A DNA stretch of 64,000 nt from Microbacterium terrae (lineage in GTDB: Bacteria; Actinomycetota; Actinomycetes; Actinomycetales; Microbacteriaceae): the NCBI RefSeq assembly GCF_017831975.1, contig NZ_JAFDSS010000001.1, positions 1,426,001 through 1,490,000 of the forward strand, in the 5' to 3' direction. The translations under genes were made by a program, and so were the position numbers. Below the pieces are notes generated by a model. The model did not search any database. It saw only the letters and a list, made by a program, of their open reading frames with translations, and was not told the DNA's origin. Of the stretch, positions 20,448 to 28,882 are shown piece by piece. Positions within the stretch are counted from its first letter, which is position 1. The number at the start of each line of letters is the position of its first letter.

Positions 20448-21653
20448 TTACTTCCGCTTCTTGCCGTCGTAGTGCGGGTTCTCCCAGATGACCGAGCCGC
20501 CCTGGCCGAGACCCACGCACATCGCGGTGAGGCCGTATCGCACGTCGGGACGCTCCGCGAACTGCGCCGCGAGCTGGATCATGAGACGAACACCGGATGC
20601 CGCGAGCGGGTGTCCGAGCGCGATCGCGCCGCCCCACTGGTTGACCCGCGCGTCGTCGTCTGCGATGCCGAAGTGGTCGAGGAGCGAGATCACTTGGATG
20701 GCGAACGCCTCGTTCAGCTCGAACAGGCCGATGTCGGCGATCGAGAGACCGGCCTTGCGCAGCGCCTTCTCGGTCGAGGGGATCGGGCCGATGCCCATGA
20801 TCTCGGGCTGCACGCCCGCGAACGCGAACGAGACGAGCCGCATCTTCGGCGCGAGGCCGAACTCCTTCACGGCGCCCCCGCCTGCCAGCAGCGACATGGT
20901 CGCACCGTCGGTGAGGGGAGAGGAGGTGCCGGCGGTGACGCGTCCGTGCGGCCGGAACGGCGTCTTCAGCGCGGCGAGGTCGTCCATCGTGGTCTGCGGG
21001 CGTCGGCCCTCGTCCTCGGTCGCGAGGCCCCACGAGCCGTCGGCGTCCTTCGTGGCCACGGAGACCAGGTCGGGCTGGATCTTGCCGGCGTCGTACGCCG
21101 CCTGCGCCTTGTGCTGGCTGAGCATGCCGAACCGGTCGGAGCGCTCCTTGGTCAGGTGCGGGAAGCGGTCGAAGATGCGCTCGGCAGTGACGCCCATGTT
21201 GAGCGCGCCCGGGTCGACCATCCGCTCCGCGACGAAGCGCGGGTTGGGGTCGGCGTTGCCGCCGATGGGGTGGTGCCCCATGTGCTCGACACCGCCCGCG
21301 AGGGCGACGTCGTACATCCCGACGCCGATCGAACCGGCCATCGTCGTCACGCTGGTCATCGCACCCGCGCACATGCGGTCGATCGCGAAGCCCGGGACGG
21401 TCTGCGGCAGACCCGCCAGGATCGCCACGGAGCGTCCGAGCGTCAGTCCCTGATCCCCGGTCTGCGACGTCGCCGCGATGGCGACCTCGTCGATGCGGTC
21501 CTTGGGTACGTTCGCGTTGCGCTCCAACAGGCCGATCGTCGCTTTGACCGCGAGATCGTCCGAACGGGTGTTCCAGTACATGCCTTTTTCGCCGGCGCGC
21601 CCGAACGGGGTGCGCATTCCATCGACGAAGTAGACGTCCGAAATCTCGGCCAC
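20448..21653 (-). CDS. fadA: Acetyl-CoA acyltransferase (thiolase)
   Basis: Thiolase for the last step of beta-oxidation, cleaving 3-ketoacyl-CoA with CoA. It has 401 residues. The nucleophilic Cys is C95 in RMCAGAM, the second catalytic pair is H348 in GHPLAASG and C379 in AMCVGLGQGG. It starts with GTG behind GGAGG (21659-21663 on the plus strand) and a TAGTGT -10 box (21664-21669). The fadB gene follows directly. The long-chain specificity implied by the FadA name is inferred from the operon partner. Confidence 0.93.
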   Translation of the reverse strand: MAEISDVYFVDGMRTPFGRAGEKGMYWNTRSDDLAVKATIGLLERNANVPKDRIDEVAIAATSQTGDQGLTLGRSVAILAGLPQTVPGFAIDRMCAGAMTSVTTMAGSIGVGMYDVALAGGVEHMGHHPIGGNADPNPRFVAERMVDPGALNMGVTAERIFDRFPHLTKERSDRFGMLSQHKAQAAYDAGKIQPDLVSVATKDADGSWGLATEDEGRRPQTTMDDLAALKTPFRPHGRVTAGTSSPLTDGATMSLLAGGGAVKEFGLAPKMRLVSFAFAGVQPEIMGIGPIPSTEKALRKAGLSIADIGLFELNEAFAIQVISLLDHFGIADDDARVNQWGGAIALGHPLAASGVRLMIQLAAQFAERPDVRYGLTAMCVGLGQGGSVIWENPHYDGKKRK

Positions 21654-21686
21654 TCTGCCTCCAACACTAGGGTTTCCGCCAGCCTA

Positions 21687-21708
21687 CGGACGGCCACGGA
21701 GGCGTCCG
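21687..21708. terminator. Weak hairpin between rnd and fadA
   Basis: CGGACG and CGTCCG form a 6-bp stem with a 10-base loop in the 72-bp gap after the rnd stop. It is a possible terminator for rnd ahead of the fadA promoter. Confidence 0.3.
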
Positions 21709-21725
21709 AACCGGGTGGGGGAAAC

Positions 21726-22925
21726 CTACGAAGCCGCTTCGGACGCGCTCGAAACCTCTTGCACGGAATCGACAAAGGCATCGGCGATCACCTGTGCGGT
21801 CTCCTCAACCTGCCACGCGCGGGCGCCGAGGCCCGCGAGTGCCGAACCGACGGATGCCGCGTCGATCTCGGCGGGCGGGGCCCAGGCCACACGCCGCAGC
21901 AGTTCGGGGGTGAGCAGGTTCTCGGTGGGCATCCCCAGCTCTTCTGCACGCGCTTCGACGCCGGCGCGACCCGCCTTGAGACGCGCAGCGGCTTCGGGGT
22001 TGCGGTCGACCCACGCGCGCGGCGGGGGGAGTGTGTCACCCGAGCTCGCGCGTTCGAGCGGAAGCGCGGTCTCCGCGCGGCCGGCTTCGATCGCACCCCA
22101 CCAGCGGTCGATCTGACTGCGGCTCGCGCGGCCGGTGAAGTCCTTGACCGCGGCGAGTGCCTGCTTCGACGCGGGATCGGCGATCACTGCGGCGACGAGC
22201 GAGCGATCGGGCACGAGCCGTCCGGGAGCGACATCCTGTTCACGCGCATAGTCCTCGCGGGCGTTCCACAGCGCACGGGCGATCGCGAGCGACCGCCGGC
22301 CCCGCACCGTGTGAAGTCCGCTGAGACGCCGCCACGGCTCCTCGCGCGCAGGCTTGGGCTCGCGGGTGAGTACGGCGTGGAACTCCTCCGCGGCGAACCC
22401 GGTCTTGTCCTGTTCCTCCAGTTCCGCGACGAGGGCGTCGCGGACGTCGATCAGATGCGCGACGTCGAGGGCGGCGTACTCGAGCCAGGACTGGGGGAGC
22501 GGCCTGGTCGACCAGTCCGCCGCCGAGTGGGCCTTGGCCAGCGTGATGCCCAGAGTGTCCTCGACCACTGCCGCGAGACCCACGCGTGCGTGTCCGAGCA
22601 GGCGCGAGGCGAGCTCGGTGTCGAAGATGCGCGGGGGCACCAGACCCTCGTCGCGCAGCGACGGCAGATCCTGGCTCGCCGCGTGCAGCACCCATTCCTG
22701 GTCGCCGATGGCCTGCTGCAGCGCGGTGAAGTCGCCGATCGGCGGCGGATCGAACAGGAACGTGCCCGCACCGCGTCGATAGACCTGGATCAGGTACGCC
22801 CGCTGCGAGTAGCGGAACCCCGAGGCGCGCTCGACGTCGACGGCGACCGGGCCCGTTCCCGCAGCGATGATCTCGGCGGCCCGCGACGCCTCGGCGACAT
22901 CGTCGATGACGTCGTACTCAGCCAC
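21726..22925 (-). CDS. rnd: Ribonuclease D family 3'-5' exonuclease with HRDC domain
   Basis: DEDD exonuclease that trims the 3' ends of stable RNAs. It has 399 residues. Exo I is AVDVERASGFRY near 25 (Asp and Glu ligands), Exo II is HAASQDLPSL near 84, and Exo III is YAALDVAHL near 150. The HRDC nucleic-acid-binding domain is near 215-290, and a second helical region follows. GTG at 22925 is chosen because it overlaps the DUF3000 stop by 8 bases and the exonuclease domain starts right after it. DUF3000 next to rnd is a conserved actinobacterial pair. Confidence 0.9.
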   Translation of the reverse strand: MAEYDVIDDVAEASRAAEIIAAGTGPVAVDVERASGFRYSQRAYLIQVYRRGAGTFLFDPPPIGDFTALQQAIGDQEWVLHAASQDLPSLRDEGLVPPRIFDTELASRLLGHARVGLAAVVEDTLGITLAKAHSAADWSTRPLPQSWLEYAALDVAHLIDVRDALVAELEEQDKTGFAAEEFHAVLTREPKPAREEPWRRLSGLHTVRGRRSLAIARALWNAREDYAREQDVAPGRLVPDRSLVAAVIADPASKQALAAVKDFTGRASRSQIDRWWGAIEAGRAETALPLERASSGDTLPPPRAWVDRNPEAAARLKAGRAGVEARAEELGMPTENLLTPELLRRVAWAPPAEIDAASVGSALAGLGARAWQVEETAQVIADAFVDSVQEVSSASEAAS

Positions 22926-23508
22926 GCGGCGACCTGTGCGATCCGAGCATTGTGATTCCTTCCGAACCCGGCGGGAGGCCCGCCAACATGCACACCAGTT
23001 CGGCCCATGCTTCCACGTGCGGACCGAGCGGCCCACCCGGCGACCACGACGCGCGCAGTTCGATCTGAGCGCCGTCACCCTCGGAGGCGAGGGTGCCGAA
23101 TCCCTTCGACAGCGTCTTGGTCGCGGTTCCCGACGCCGAGTGCAGGTCCGCATTGCGCGACCGCAGAGCGTCGGTGAGCCATGACCAGGCTACGTCCGCC
23201 AGGAGGGGGTCGACGCCGATGTCGGGTTCGAGTGGAGCCTGGGCGAAGCAGACGATGCGCCATGCGCCGTTCCACGCCGCCGGCTCGCCGTCGTCATGGA
23301 GCAGGATGAAGCGCCCCGTGCCGTACGCGGAGTCGGTGCCCTCCTCGTCGGGTCGCACGTCGCCCGCGAGCGCGATCGCGTGCGGGGCGAGGCCCGTCGG
23401 AGCGGCGATCTCGCGCACGACGAAGTCGGTGCGGAAGGCGATGGCGCGCACCTGCGCCGCGGCGTCGTCGAACGAGGCCGGAGACACGGGAGGTCGGAGC
23501 GCAGCCAC
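22918..23508 (-). CDS. DUF3000 protein
   Basis: A 196-residue protein of the actinobacterial DUF3000 family, function unknown. Visible conserved parts are GRFILLHDDGEPAAWNGAWR near 65-85 and SWLTDALRSRNADLHSASGT near 108-128. No signal peptide or membrane segment is seen. It starts with GTG, 6 bases behind TAGTCT on the minus strand, so its transcript is probably leaderless. It is translationally coupled to rnd. Only 25 bp separate it from the divergent hydrolase gene. Confidence 0.85.
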   Translation of the reverse strand: MAALRPPVSPASFDDAAAQVRAIAFRTDFVVREIAAPTGLAPHAIALAGDVRPDEEGTDSAYGTGRFILLHDDGEPAAWNGAWRIVCFAQAPLEPDIGVDPLLADVAWSWLTDALRSRNADLHSASGTATKTLSKGFGTLASEGDGAQIELRASWSPGGPLGPHVEAWAELVCMLAGLPPGSEGITMLGSHRSPRG

Positions 23509-23514
23509 GCGGAC

Positions 23515-23524
23515 AGACTAGAGT
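23515..23524. promoter_or_regulatory. Overlapping divergent -10 elements (DUF3000 / hydrolase)
   Basis: AGACTAGAGT reads TAGAGT on the plus strand (23519-23524) and TAGTCT on the minus strand (23520-23515). The two boxes share the central TA pair. The minus box ends 6 bases before the DUF3000 GTG, and the plus box 9 bases before the hydrolase ATG. It is a compact bidirectional promoter candidate. Confidence 0.5.
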
Positions 23525-23533
23525 GAGGCCTCG

Positions 23534-24736
23534 ATGGTCGCCTCCAGGCGCGCCGCGACCCGCGGCGCATCCCCCGCTCTCGTCACCGGCATCCGGACCG
23601 CTCTCGCGGTGATCGGCGTGGCGCTCACCGGCGTGCTCGCAGCGCTCGGCGTCGCGTCGGCCCACATGGCCCGCCGCGTGGTCACCCCCGCGTCGCGCGT
23701 GCCCGACACGCACATCCTCGCGCTCGACACCGGCGCGCAGACGATCACACTGTCGCGCACGCCCGACACCGAACTCCCCGGCCGCTACGGCCTGTTCACG
23801 ACCGGCACCGCCGACTACGTGAAGGTCGGGTCGGTGCTGGCGGAGGACGCGCGCAGCGTGACCCGCAAGCTCCTCACCCACGTGGGGTCCACCTCGCGCC
23901 TGTCACCGGACGCGGCGTTCAGCGGCTGGTACTACTCGCACCCCGAAGAGCTGCACCTGCCGTTCTCTCCCGAGCTGATCGGCTCGGCGGTCGGACCCTG
24001 CCCGGCGTGGCTGTTCCCCGCGGGCGAGGGCGACACCTGGGTGATCCAGGTGCACGGCCGTGGCACGAACCGTGCCGAGTGCCTACGAGCGGTGCCGCTG
24101 TTCCACAGCCTCGGCATCACCTCGCTGCTGGTGTCGTACCGCAACGACGGAGAAGCGCCCCGCAGCCGCGCGGGGACCTATGCGCTCGGCGCCACCGAAT
24201 GGCGCGACGTCGATGCCGCGATCGGGTTCGCGCGACGCCGCGGCGCCACGCGCGTGATCCTCATGGGGTGGTCCATGGGCGGTGCGATCGCCCTGCAGCT
24301 CGCGCTCAGCTCCGCGCACCGCGACATCATCGCGGGCCTCGTGCTCGACTCGCCCGTGGTCGACTGGCGGCTGGTGCTCGACTACCAGGCAGGCCTGCTG
24401 AACGTGCCGCCCCTGGTGAGCGCGCTCGCGATCGAGGCGCTGCAGCACGACTGGGCGTCGCCGCTCACCCGCTCCGGTGCGGGCATCCCGTTCGACCGCC
24501 TCGACGCCCTCGCGCGCGCTTCCGAGCTGCGGCATCCGATCCTCGTGCTCCACAGCGACGACGACGGGTTCGTGCCGTCCGACGCATCGCACGACCTCGT
24601 CGTCGCGCGTCCCGACCTCGTCGAGCTGCAGGTGTTCGACGTGGCGCGCCACACGAAGCTGTGGAACTACGACCAGGACCGCTGGGCGCGGTCGATCACC
24701 GACTGGCTCGGTCGCCACGATCTCGTCGGGGAGTGA
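23534..24736 (+). CDS. Membrane-anchored alpha/beta hydrolase
   Basis: A 400-residue protein with one N-terminal hydrophobic segment (about residues 20-42) and then an alpha/beta-hydrolase domain, so the enzyme is probably tethered outside the membrane. The nucleophile elbow is GWSMGG with S247. The acid is likely in LHSDDDGFV near 340 and the His is in ARHTKLW near 374. An HGRGTNRAE segment near 175 probably forms the oxyanion hole. The substrate is unknown. The ATG sits 9 bases after a -10 box. It converges with sufE. Confidence 0.85.
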   Translation: MVASRRAATRGASPALVTGIRTALAVIGVALTGVLAALGVASAHMARRVVTPASRVPDTHILALDTGAQTITLSRTPDTELPGRYGLFTTGTADYVKVGSVLAEDARSVTRKLLTHVGSTSRLSPDAAFSGWYYSHPEELHLPFSPELIGSAVGPCPAWLFPAGEGDTWVIQVHGRGTNRAECLRAVPLFHSLGITSLLVSYRNDGEAPRSRAGTYALGATEWRDVDAAIGFARRRGATRVILMGWSMGGAIALQLALSSAHRDIIAGLVLDSPVVDWRLVLDYQAGLLNVPPLVSALAIEALQHDWASPLTRSGAGIPFDRLDALARASELRHPILVLHSDDDGFVPSDASHDLVVARPDLVELQVFDVARHTKLWNYDQDRWARSITDWLGRHDLVGE

Positions 24737-24754
24737 CCGCGCCGAGGCCCGGTC

Positions 24755-25195
24755 TCAGGCGGTGCGCTTCGCCGCCACCTGACGCTTGGCGCGCATGAGC
24801 ATGCCCGTCATGCCGGCGATGCGCAGCGGCGAGACGGCGCGGGTGAGTCCGATGGACTGGGGGAAGTCGGCCGGGATGGCGAGCACCTCGTCGGCCGACA
24901 GCCCGGTGATCCCCTGAGCGAGGATGCTCGCGAACCCCCGCGTCGTCGGGGCCTCCGGGGGAGCGGTGGCGTGCATAGCGACGGTGCCGTCGGGGGCGAC
25001 GTCGACGATGATGTACACCGGCGACTGGCACTCGGCCACGCGCTCGGCGAGCTCAGGGTGCCCCTCGTACTCCTCCGGCACATCCGGAAGCTCACGTGAG
25101 AACTCCAGGAGGAGCTGGAGCCGCTCGGACTCGGGCAGCTCGAGGAACTCGTCGCGGATCTCGGCGAGGGCGGCGGGCAGGGCGGAATCGGTCAT
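24755..25195 (-). CDS. sufE: SufE family cysteine-desulfurase partner
   Basis: Takes persulfide sulfur from a SufS-type desulfurase for iron-sulfur cluster assembly. The 146-residue protein carries the sulfur-accepting Cys at C56 in VAECQSPV, the hallmark of the family. The ATG at 25195 has AAAGGA at proper spacing; an ATG three codons earlier overlaps that site and is less likely. A sulfurtransferase gene lies just upstream on the same strand. The same pair is adjacent in Mycobacterium tuberculosis (sseA with a SufE-like gene), which suggests joint sulfur trafficking. Confidence 0.9.
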   Translation of the reverse strand: MTDSALPAALAEIRDEFLELPESERLQLLLEFSRELPDVPEEYEGHPELAERVAECQSPVYIIVDVAPDGTVAMHATAPPEAPTTRGFASILAQGITGLSADEVLAIPADFPQSIGLTRAVSPLRIAGMTGMLMRAKRQVAAKRTA

Positions 25196-25249
25196 CGCGG
25201 CCATCCTTTCACGGGCGCGGATGCCGCGGGCGGGGCATCCGCCCGGTGA

Positions 25250-26146
25250 TCAGGCCGCGCCCGGTTCGGCACCGGTGACGATGGGCACGCGGACGGCGCT
25301 GCCCCACTCCGTCCACGACCCGTCGTAGTTGCGCACATCCGCGAATCCGAGCAGGTGCGTCAGCACGAACCAGGTGTGGCTCGACCGCTCGCCGATCCGG
25401 CAGTACGCGACGATCGCGTCGCCGTCGGCGAGGCCGGCCCCGCCCCGGTAGATCGCGTCGAGCTCCGCACGGGTGCGGAAGCCGCCGTCCTCGGCGACGG
25501 CCCGCGCCCACGGCACGCTCTGCGCGGACGGGATGTGCCCGGCGCGGAGCGCGCCCTCCTCGGGGTACGCGGGCGCGGACGTGCGGGTTCCGTCGTACTC
25601 CTCGGGGGAGCGCACGTCGATGAGCGGGCCACGGCCGAGGTGCGAGAGCACGTCGTCCTTGTATGCGCGGATCACCGAGTCGTCGCGCTCGACCACCGGG
25701 TAGTCGGTCGGAGCGGGCTGCGGAGCATCCGTCGTGATCGGCCGCCCTGCGGCGATCCACGCGTCGCGACCGCCGTCGAGCAGGCGCACGTCCTCGTGCC
25801 CGAACAGCGAGAACACCCACAGGGCGTACGCGGCCCACCAGTTGTTCTTGTCGCCGTAGATGACCACGGTGTCGTCGCGCGAGATGCCCTTGCGGCTGAG
25901 GAGCTCGGCGAACCCCGCCCCGTCGACGTAGTCGCGCACGACCGGGTCGTTGAGCTCGGTGTGCCAGTCCACCTTCACTGCCCCGGGGATGTGGCCGGTC
26001 TCGTACAGCAGCACGTCCTCGTCCGACTCGACGACGACGAGGCCGGGTGTTCCCAGGCGCGCCTCGAGCCAGTCGCCGGTGACGAGCCGGCCCGGATCGG
26101 CGTACTCGGCGAACTTGGCGGAAGACGTATCGAACTCGATGGACAC
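25250..26146 (-). CDS. sseA: Thiosulfate/3-mercaptopyruvate sulfurtransferase (tandem rhodanese)
   Basis: Two-domain rhodanese that moves sulfane sulfur from thiosulfate or mercaptopyruvate to an acceptor. It has 298 residues. The inactive N-terminal rhodanese contains [11 protein letters not shown] near 51 and the linker [12 protein letters not shown]. The active C-terminal domain has C249 in [12 protein letters not shown] and a final GSWTEWG. The CRIGERS loop resembles actinobacterial SseA/CysA proteins; the preferred donor cannot be read from it. It is in line with sufE and diverges from zapE. Confidence 0.92.
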   Translation of the reverse strand: MSIEFDTSSAKFAEYADPGRLVTGDWLEARLGTPGLVVVESDEDVLLYETGHIPGAVKVDWHTELNDPVVRDYVDGAGFAELLSRKGISRDDTVVIYGDKNNWWAAYALWVFSLFGHEDVRLLDGGRDAWIAAGRPITTDAPQPAPTDYPVVERDDSVIRAYKDDVLSHLGRGPLIDVRSPEEYDGTRTSAPAYPEEGALRAGHIPSAQSVPWARAVAEDGGFRTRAELDAIYRGGAGLADGDAIVAYCRIGERSSHTWFVLTHLLGFADVRNYDGSWTEWGSAVRVPIVTGAEPGAA

Positions 26147-26183
26147 CGGATGCTCCTCGGTCAGGACGGGGTGGGGTCGACGG

Positions 26184-26212
26184 CTAGGGTTGAAGCGTCC
26201 CTCTCACCCTAG
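26184..26212. promoter_or_regulatory. Face-to-face -10 boxes between sseA and zapE
   Basis: CTAGGGT (26184-26190) and ACCCTAG (26206-26212) form a 7-bp inverted repeat 15 bases apart. Each contains TAGGGT, one per strand, pointing at each other. The predicted starts would lie within a few bases, one transcript going left to sseA and one right to zapE. An alternative reading is an operator or a small hairpin. Confidence 0.3.
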
Positions 26213-26267
26213 ATTCCGGGGGAGTGGTGCGTCCCGCCCCCGTAAGACTCCGACACAGGATCAGCGC

Positions 26268-27299
26268 ATGACCGCAGCAGCAGCCCCCGGCATCGTCCAT
26301 CTGACGGACCGCACGCCGCAGCTCAGCGGCGCCGAGATGGTCGCGGCGCTCGTGCCGCCGCCGCAGTTCGCGGGCGCGACCTTCGACACATATCGGGCGG
26401 ATGCCGCGTTCCCCTCGCAGCAGGAGGCGAAGGACACCCTCATCGCGTTCACCGGCGGCGGGGCCCCCGCGAAGGGCGGCGGTCTGTTCCGCCGCGCCAA
26501 GCGCGGTCCGGAGCTCAAACCCGGCGTCTACCTCGACGGCGGGTTCGGCGTCGGCAAGACGCACCTGCTGGCGTCGATCTATCACGCGATGCCCGCCCGT
26601 CGGAAGTACTTCGGCTCGTTCATCGAGTACACCGCCCTCGTCGGCGCCCTCGGCTACAAGAACACCGTCGACCTCTTCCGCGGCGCGGACCTGCTGTGCA
26701 TCGACGAGTTCGAGCTCGACGACCCGGGCGACACGATGGTGATGACGCGCCTCCTCGGCGAGCTCGTCGGAAGCGGCACACGGCTGGCGGCGACCTCGAA
26801 CACCCCGCCGAACGCCCTCGGCGAGGGCCGGTTCGCCGCGCAGGACTTCCTGCGCGAGATCCACGCGATGGCCTCGAGCTTCCAGACCATGCGCATCGAC
26901 GGCACCGACTTCCGCCATCGCGCAGTCGACGGGCACGCGGCGGTGCTCCCGCCGGAGCAGTACATCGCAGAGATCGCCGCGCTCTCGACGGGTGCGACTG
27001 TCTCGGACGACGCGTTCGCGGACCTCGTCGCTCACCTGTCGCGTGTCCACCCGTCGCGCTACATCCGACTCATCGGCGACATCGCCGCCGTCGGCATCCG
27101 CGATGTCGCACCGTTCACGGATCAGTCGGCCGCGCTGCGCTTCGTCGCCTTCATCGACCGCGTCTACGACGCCCAGATCCCGATCCGCGCCACCGGCACC
27201 AGCCTCGACCTCGTCTTCCCCGAGGAGATGCTCGCCGGCGGGTACCGCAAGAAGTACCTGCGGGCGATCTCACGCCTGGTCGCCTCCACTCTCGCCTGA
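26268..27299 (+). CDS. zapE: Cell division protein ZapE (AFG1-type ATPase)
   Basis: AFG1-family P-loop ATPase; in E. coli ZapE affects Z-ring constriction. The actinobacterial role is inferred. It has 343 residues. Walker A is GGFGVGKTH (91-99), Walker B is LLCIDEFEL (142-150), followed by sensor-like ATSNTPPNALGEGRF. A C-terminal segment (RRKKYLRAI-like, GGYRKKYLRAISRL) is basic. The ATG at 26268 is chosen because the family sequence starts after it. After its stop, 27300-27532 holds the amtB control region and no gene. Confidence 0.88.
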   Translation: MTAAAAPGIVHLTDRTPQLSGAEMVAALVPPPQFAGATFDTYRADAAFPSQQEAKDTLIAFTGGGAPAKGGGLFRRAKRGPELKPGVYLDGGFGVGKTHLLASIYHAMPARRKYFGSFIEYTALVGALGYKNTVDLFRGADLLCIDEFELDDPGDTMVMTRLLGELVGSGTRLAATSNTPPNALGEGRFAAQDFLREIHAMASSFQTMRIDGTDFRHRAVDGHAAVLPPEQYIAEIAALSTGATVSDDAFADLVAHLSRVHPSRYIRLIGDIAAVGIRDVAPFTDQSAALRFVAFIDRVYDAQIPIRATGTSLDLVFPEEMLAGGYRKKYLRAISRLVASTLA

Positions 27300-27388
27300 A
27301 CACCGCTCCGCTCGTCGGGCGCCACTACTCGCGCATGAGCGCGCGCACCGGTCGCGCACCCTCATTCGCGGCGCGCTCCCGCCTGCAC

Positions 27389-27435
27389 GAAACCTGATGT
27401 TTACCCAGACGGGGCCTCCGTAACAAACCCGCAAC
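27389..27435. promoter_or_regulatory. Candidate GlnR sites upstream of amtB
   Basis: GTAAC-AAACCC-GCAAC (27420-27435) fits the actinobacterial GlnR pattern gTnAC-n6-GaAAC with one mismatch. A second pair, GAAAC-CTGATG-TTTAC (27389-27404), matches the reverse arrangement with one mismatch. They lie about 110-155 bases before the amtB start. GlnR activates amtB in Streptomyces. The spacing between the two pairs is not the usual 11-base register, so this is tentative. Confidence 0.4.
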
Positions 27436-27544
27436 ATGGGTGCCCCCGCCCGCGTAATGACGCCTCGCCAAACTGGGCACACCGCCGACCCGAGCACCCG
27501 AATGCACCGGCGGACGTGTTCAGCAACAACAGATGAGGATGTTC

Positions 27545-28804
27545 ATGGATAGCGGAACTCTCGCCTGGGGAATCACGGCTGCGGCCCTGGTCCTCTTCAT
27601 GACGCCAGGTGTGGCGTTCTTCTACGGCGGACTGGTAAAGGCGAAGAGCGTCGTCAGCATGATGATGATGAGCTTCGGAGCGATGGCCCTGATCGGCGTG
27701 CTGTGGATCCTGTACGGGTTCAACATGACCGCGGTCACCGACCCGTGGGCGTTCGCCGGCAACCCCTTCTCGAACTTCGCACTGTCCTTCCCGCAGCTCG
27801 CGGGTTCGGACTTCGTGCTCGCCCTGTTCGGCTCGACCTTCGCGATCATCACCGTCGCGCTCATCTCGGGCGCCATCGCCGACCGCGCGAAGTTCGGCTC
27901 GTGGATGATCTTCGCCGGCATCTGGGCCACCATCGTCTACTTCCCGGTCGCAGCCTGGGTCTGGGGCGGCGGCTGGATCATGAACCTCGGCACGGCCCTG
28001 TTCGGTGAGGAGTCGGGGCTGTTCGTCCTCGACTACGCCGGTGGCACCGCGGTCCACATCAACGCAGGTGCTGCAGCGCTCGCCCTGGCACTCGTGCTCG
28101 GCAAGCGCATCGGCTTCCAGAAGGGCATCCAGAAGCCCCACAACGTGCCGCTGACGCTCCTCGGCGCCTCGATCCTGTGGTTCGGCTGGTTCGGCTTCAA
28201 CGCCGGCGCCGAGGCCAACTGGGCCAACGGCGACGGAACCTACGGCTTCATGGGCCCCGACAGCGCGGCCGGTCTCATCGTGATCAACACGCTGGGCGCC
28301 ACCGCAGCGGCGATCGCCGGCTGGCTCATCATCGAGAAGCTCAAGGACGGCAAGCCGACGTCGGTCGGTGCAGCCTCGGGTGCGGTCGCGGGTCTGGTCG
28401 CCATCACCCCCGCCTGTGCGTTCCTCACCCCCGGTTGGGCGCTCCTTCTCGGTGTGCTCGCCGGCGCCCTGTGCGCCCTGGCCGTCGAACTCAAGTGGAA
28501 GCTCGGCTTCGACGACTCGCTCGACGTGGTGGGCATCCACCTGGTCGGCGGTCTGTTCGGCACGCTCTACCTCGGCTTCTTCGCCACCGGCACCGGCCTG
28601 TTCCTCGGCGGCGGCGCAGGGCAGCTCGCCATCCAGGCCATCGCGGCGATCGCAGTGCTCGCCTACTCCTTCGCCGTCGCCTGGATCCTGGGCTTCGCGA
28701 TCGAGAAGACGATCGGCTTCCGCATCAAGAACGAAGACGAGCTCGCGGGTGTCGACACCGTCGTGCACGGCGAAGAGGGCTACCTCATCGACGAGCGCGC
28801 CTGA
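27545..28804 (+). CDS. amtB: Ammonium transporter (Amt family)
   Basis: Membrane channel for ammonium uptake, active as a trimer. It has 419 residues and about 11 membrane segments. The start MDSGTLAWGITAAALVLFMT fits the family; AGGA 5 bases ahead supports ATG 27545 over ATG 27533, which has none. Amt marks seen are GVAFFYGGLVKAKSVVS near 25, the AGGTAVHINAGAAAL segment near 165 with one pore His, and DSLDVVGIHLVGG near 325 with the second. No glnK or glnD follows, unlike many amtB loci; a terminator comes next. Confidence 0.95.
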   Translation: MDSGTLAWGITAAALVLFMTPGVAFFYGGLVKAKSVVSMMMMSFGAMALIGVLWILYGFNMTAVTDPWAFAGNPFSNFALSFPQLAGSDFVLALFGSTFAIITVALISGAIADRAKFGSWMIFAGIWATIVYFPVAAWVWGGGWIMNLGTALFGEESGLFVLDYAGGTAVHINAGAAALALALVLGKRIGFQKGIQKPHNVPLTLLGASILWFGWFGFNAGAEANWANGDGTYGFMGPDSAAGLIVINTLGATAAAIAGWLIIEKLKDGKPTSVGAASGAVAGLVAITPACAFLTPGWALLLGVLAGALCALAVELKWKLGFDDSLDVVGIHLVGGLFGTLYLGFFATGTGLFLGGGAGQLAIQAIAAIAVLAYSFAVAWILGFAIEKTIGFRIKNEDELAGVDTVVHGEEGYLIDERA

Positions 28805-28827
28805 CGCATCGCATCACAGCACGACGG

Positions 28828-28857
28828 AGGGCGTCGCGGTTTCGACCGCGGCGCCCT
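28828..28857 (+). terminator. Terminator after amtB
   Basis: AGGGCG-T-CGCGG pairs with CCGCG-G-CGCCCT around a TTTCGA loop, followed by TCG. It is a strong stem 24 bases after the amtB stop. Confidence 0.7.
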
Positions 28858-28870
28858 TCGCCGTGCGCCG

Positions 28871-28876
28871 TAGGGT
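28871..28876 (+). promoter_or_regulatory. -10 box of the PemK-like gene
   Basis: TAGGGT ends 6 bases before the GTG at 28883, which predicts a leaderless transcript. No clear -35 hexamer is seen; the amtB terminator overlaps that position. Confidence 0.4.
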
Positions 28877-28882
28877 GATGCT

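Noticed and set aside
18324..22955. Very long plus-strand frame across fadB, fadA and rnd
   Set aside because: It mirrors three well-supported minus-strand genes, has low-complexity composition and no recognisable motif.
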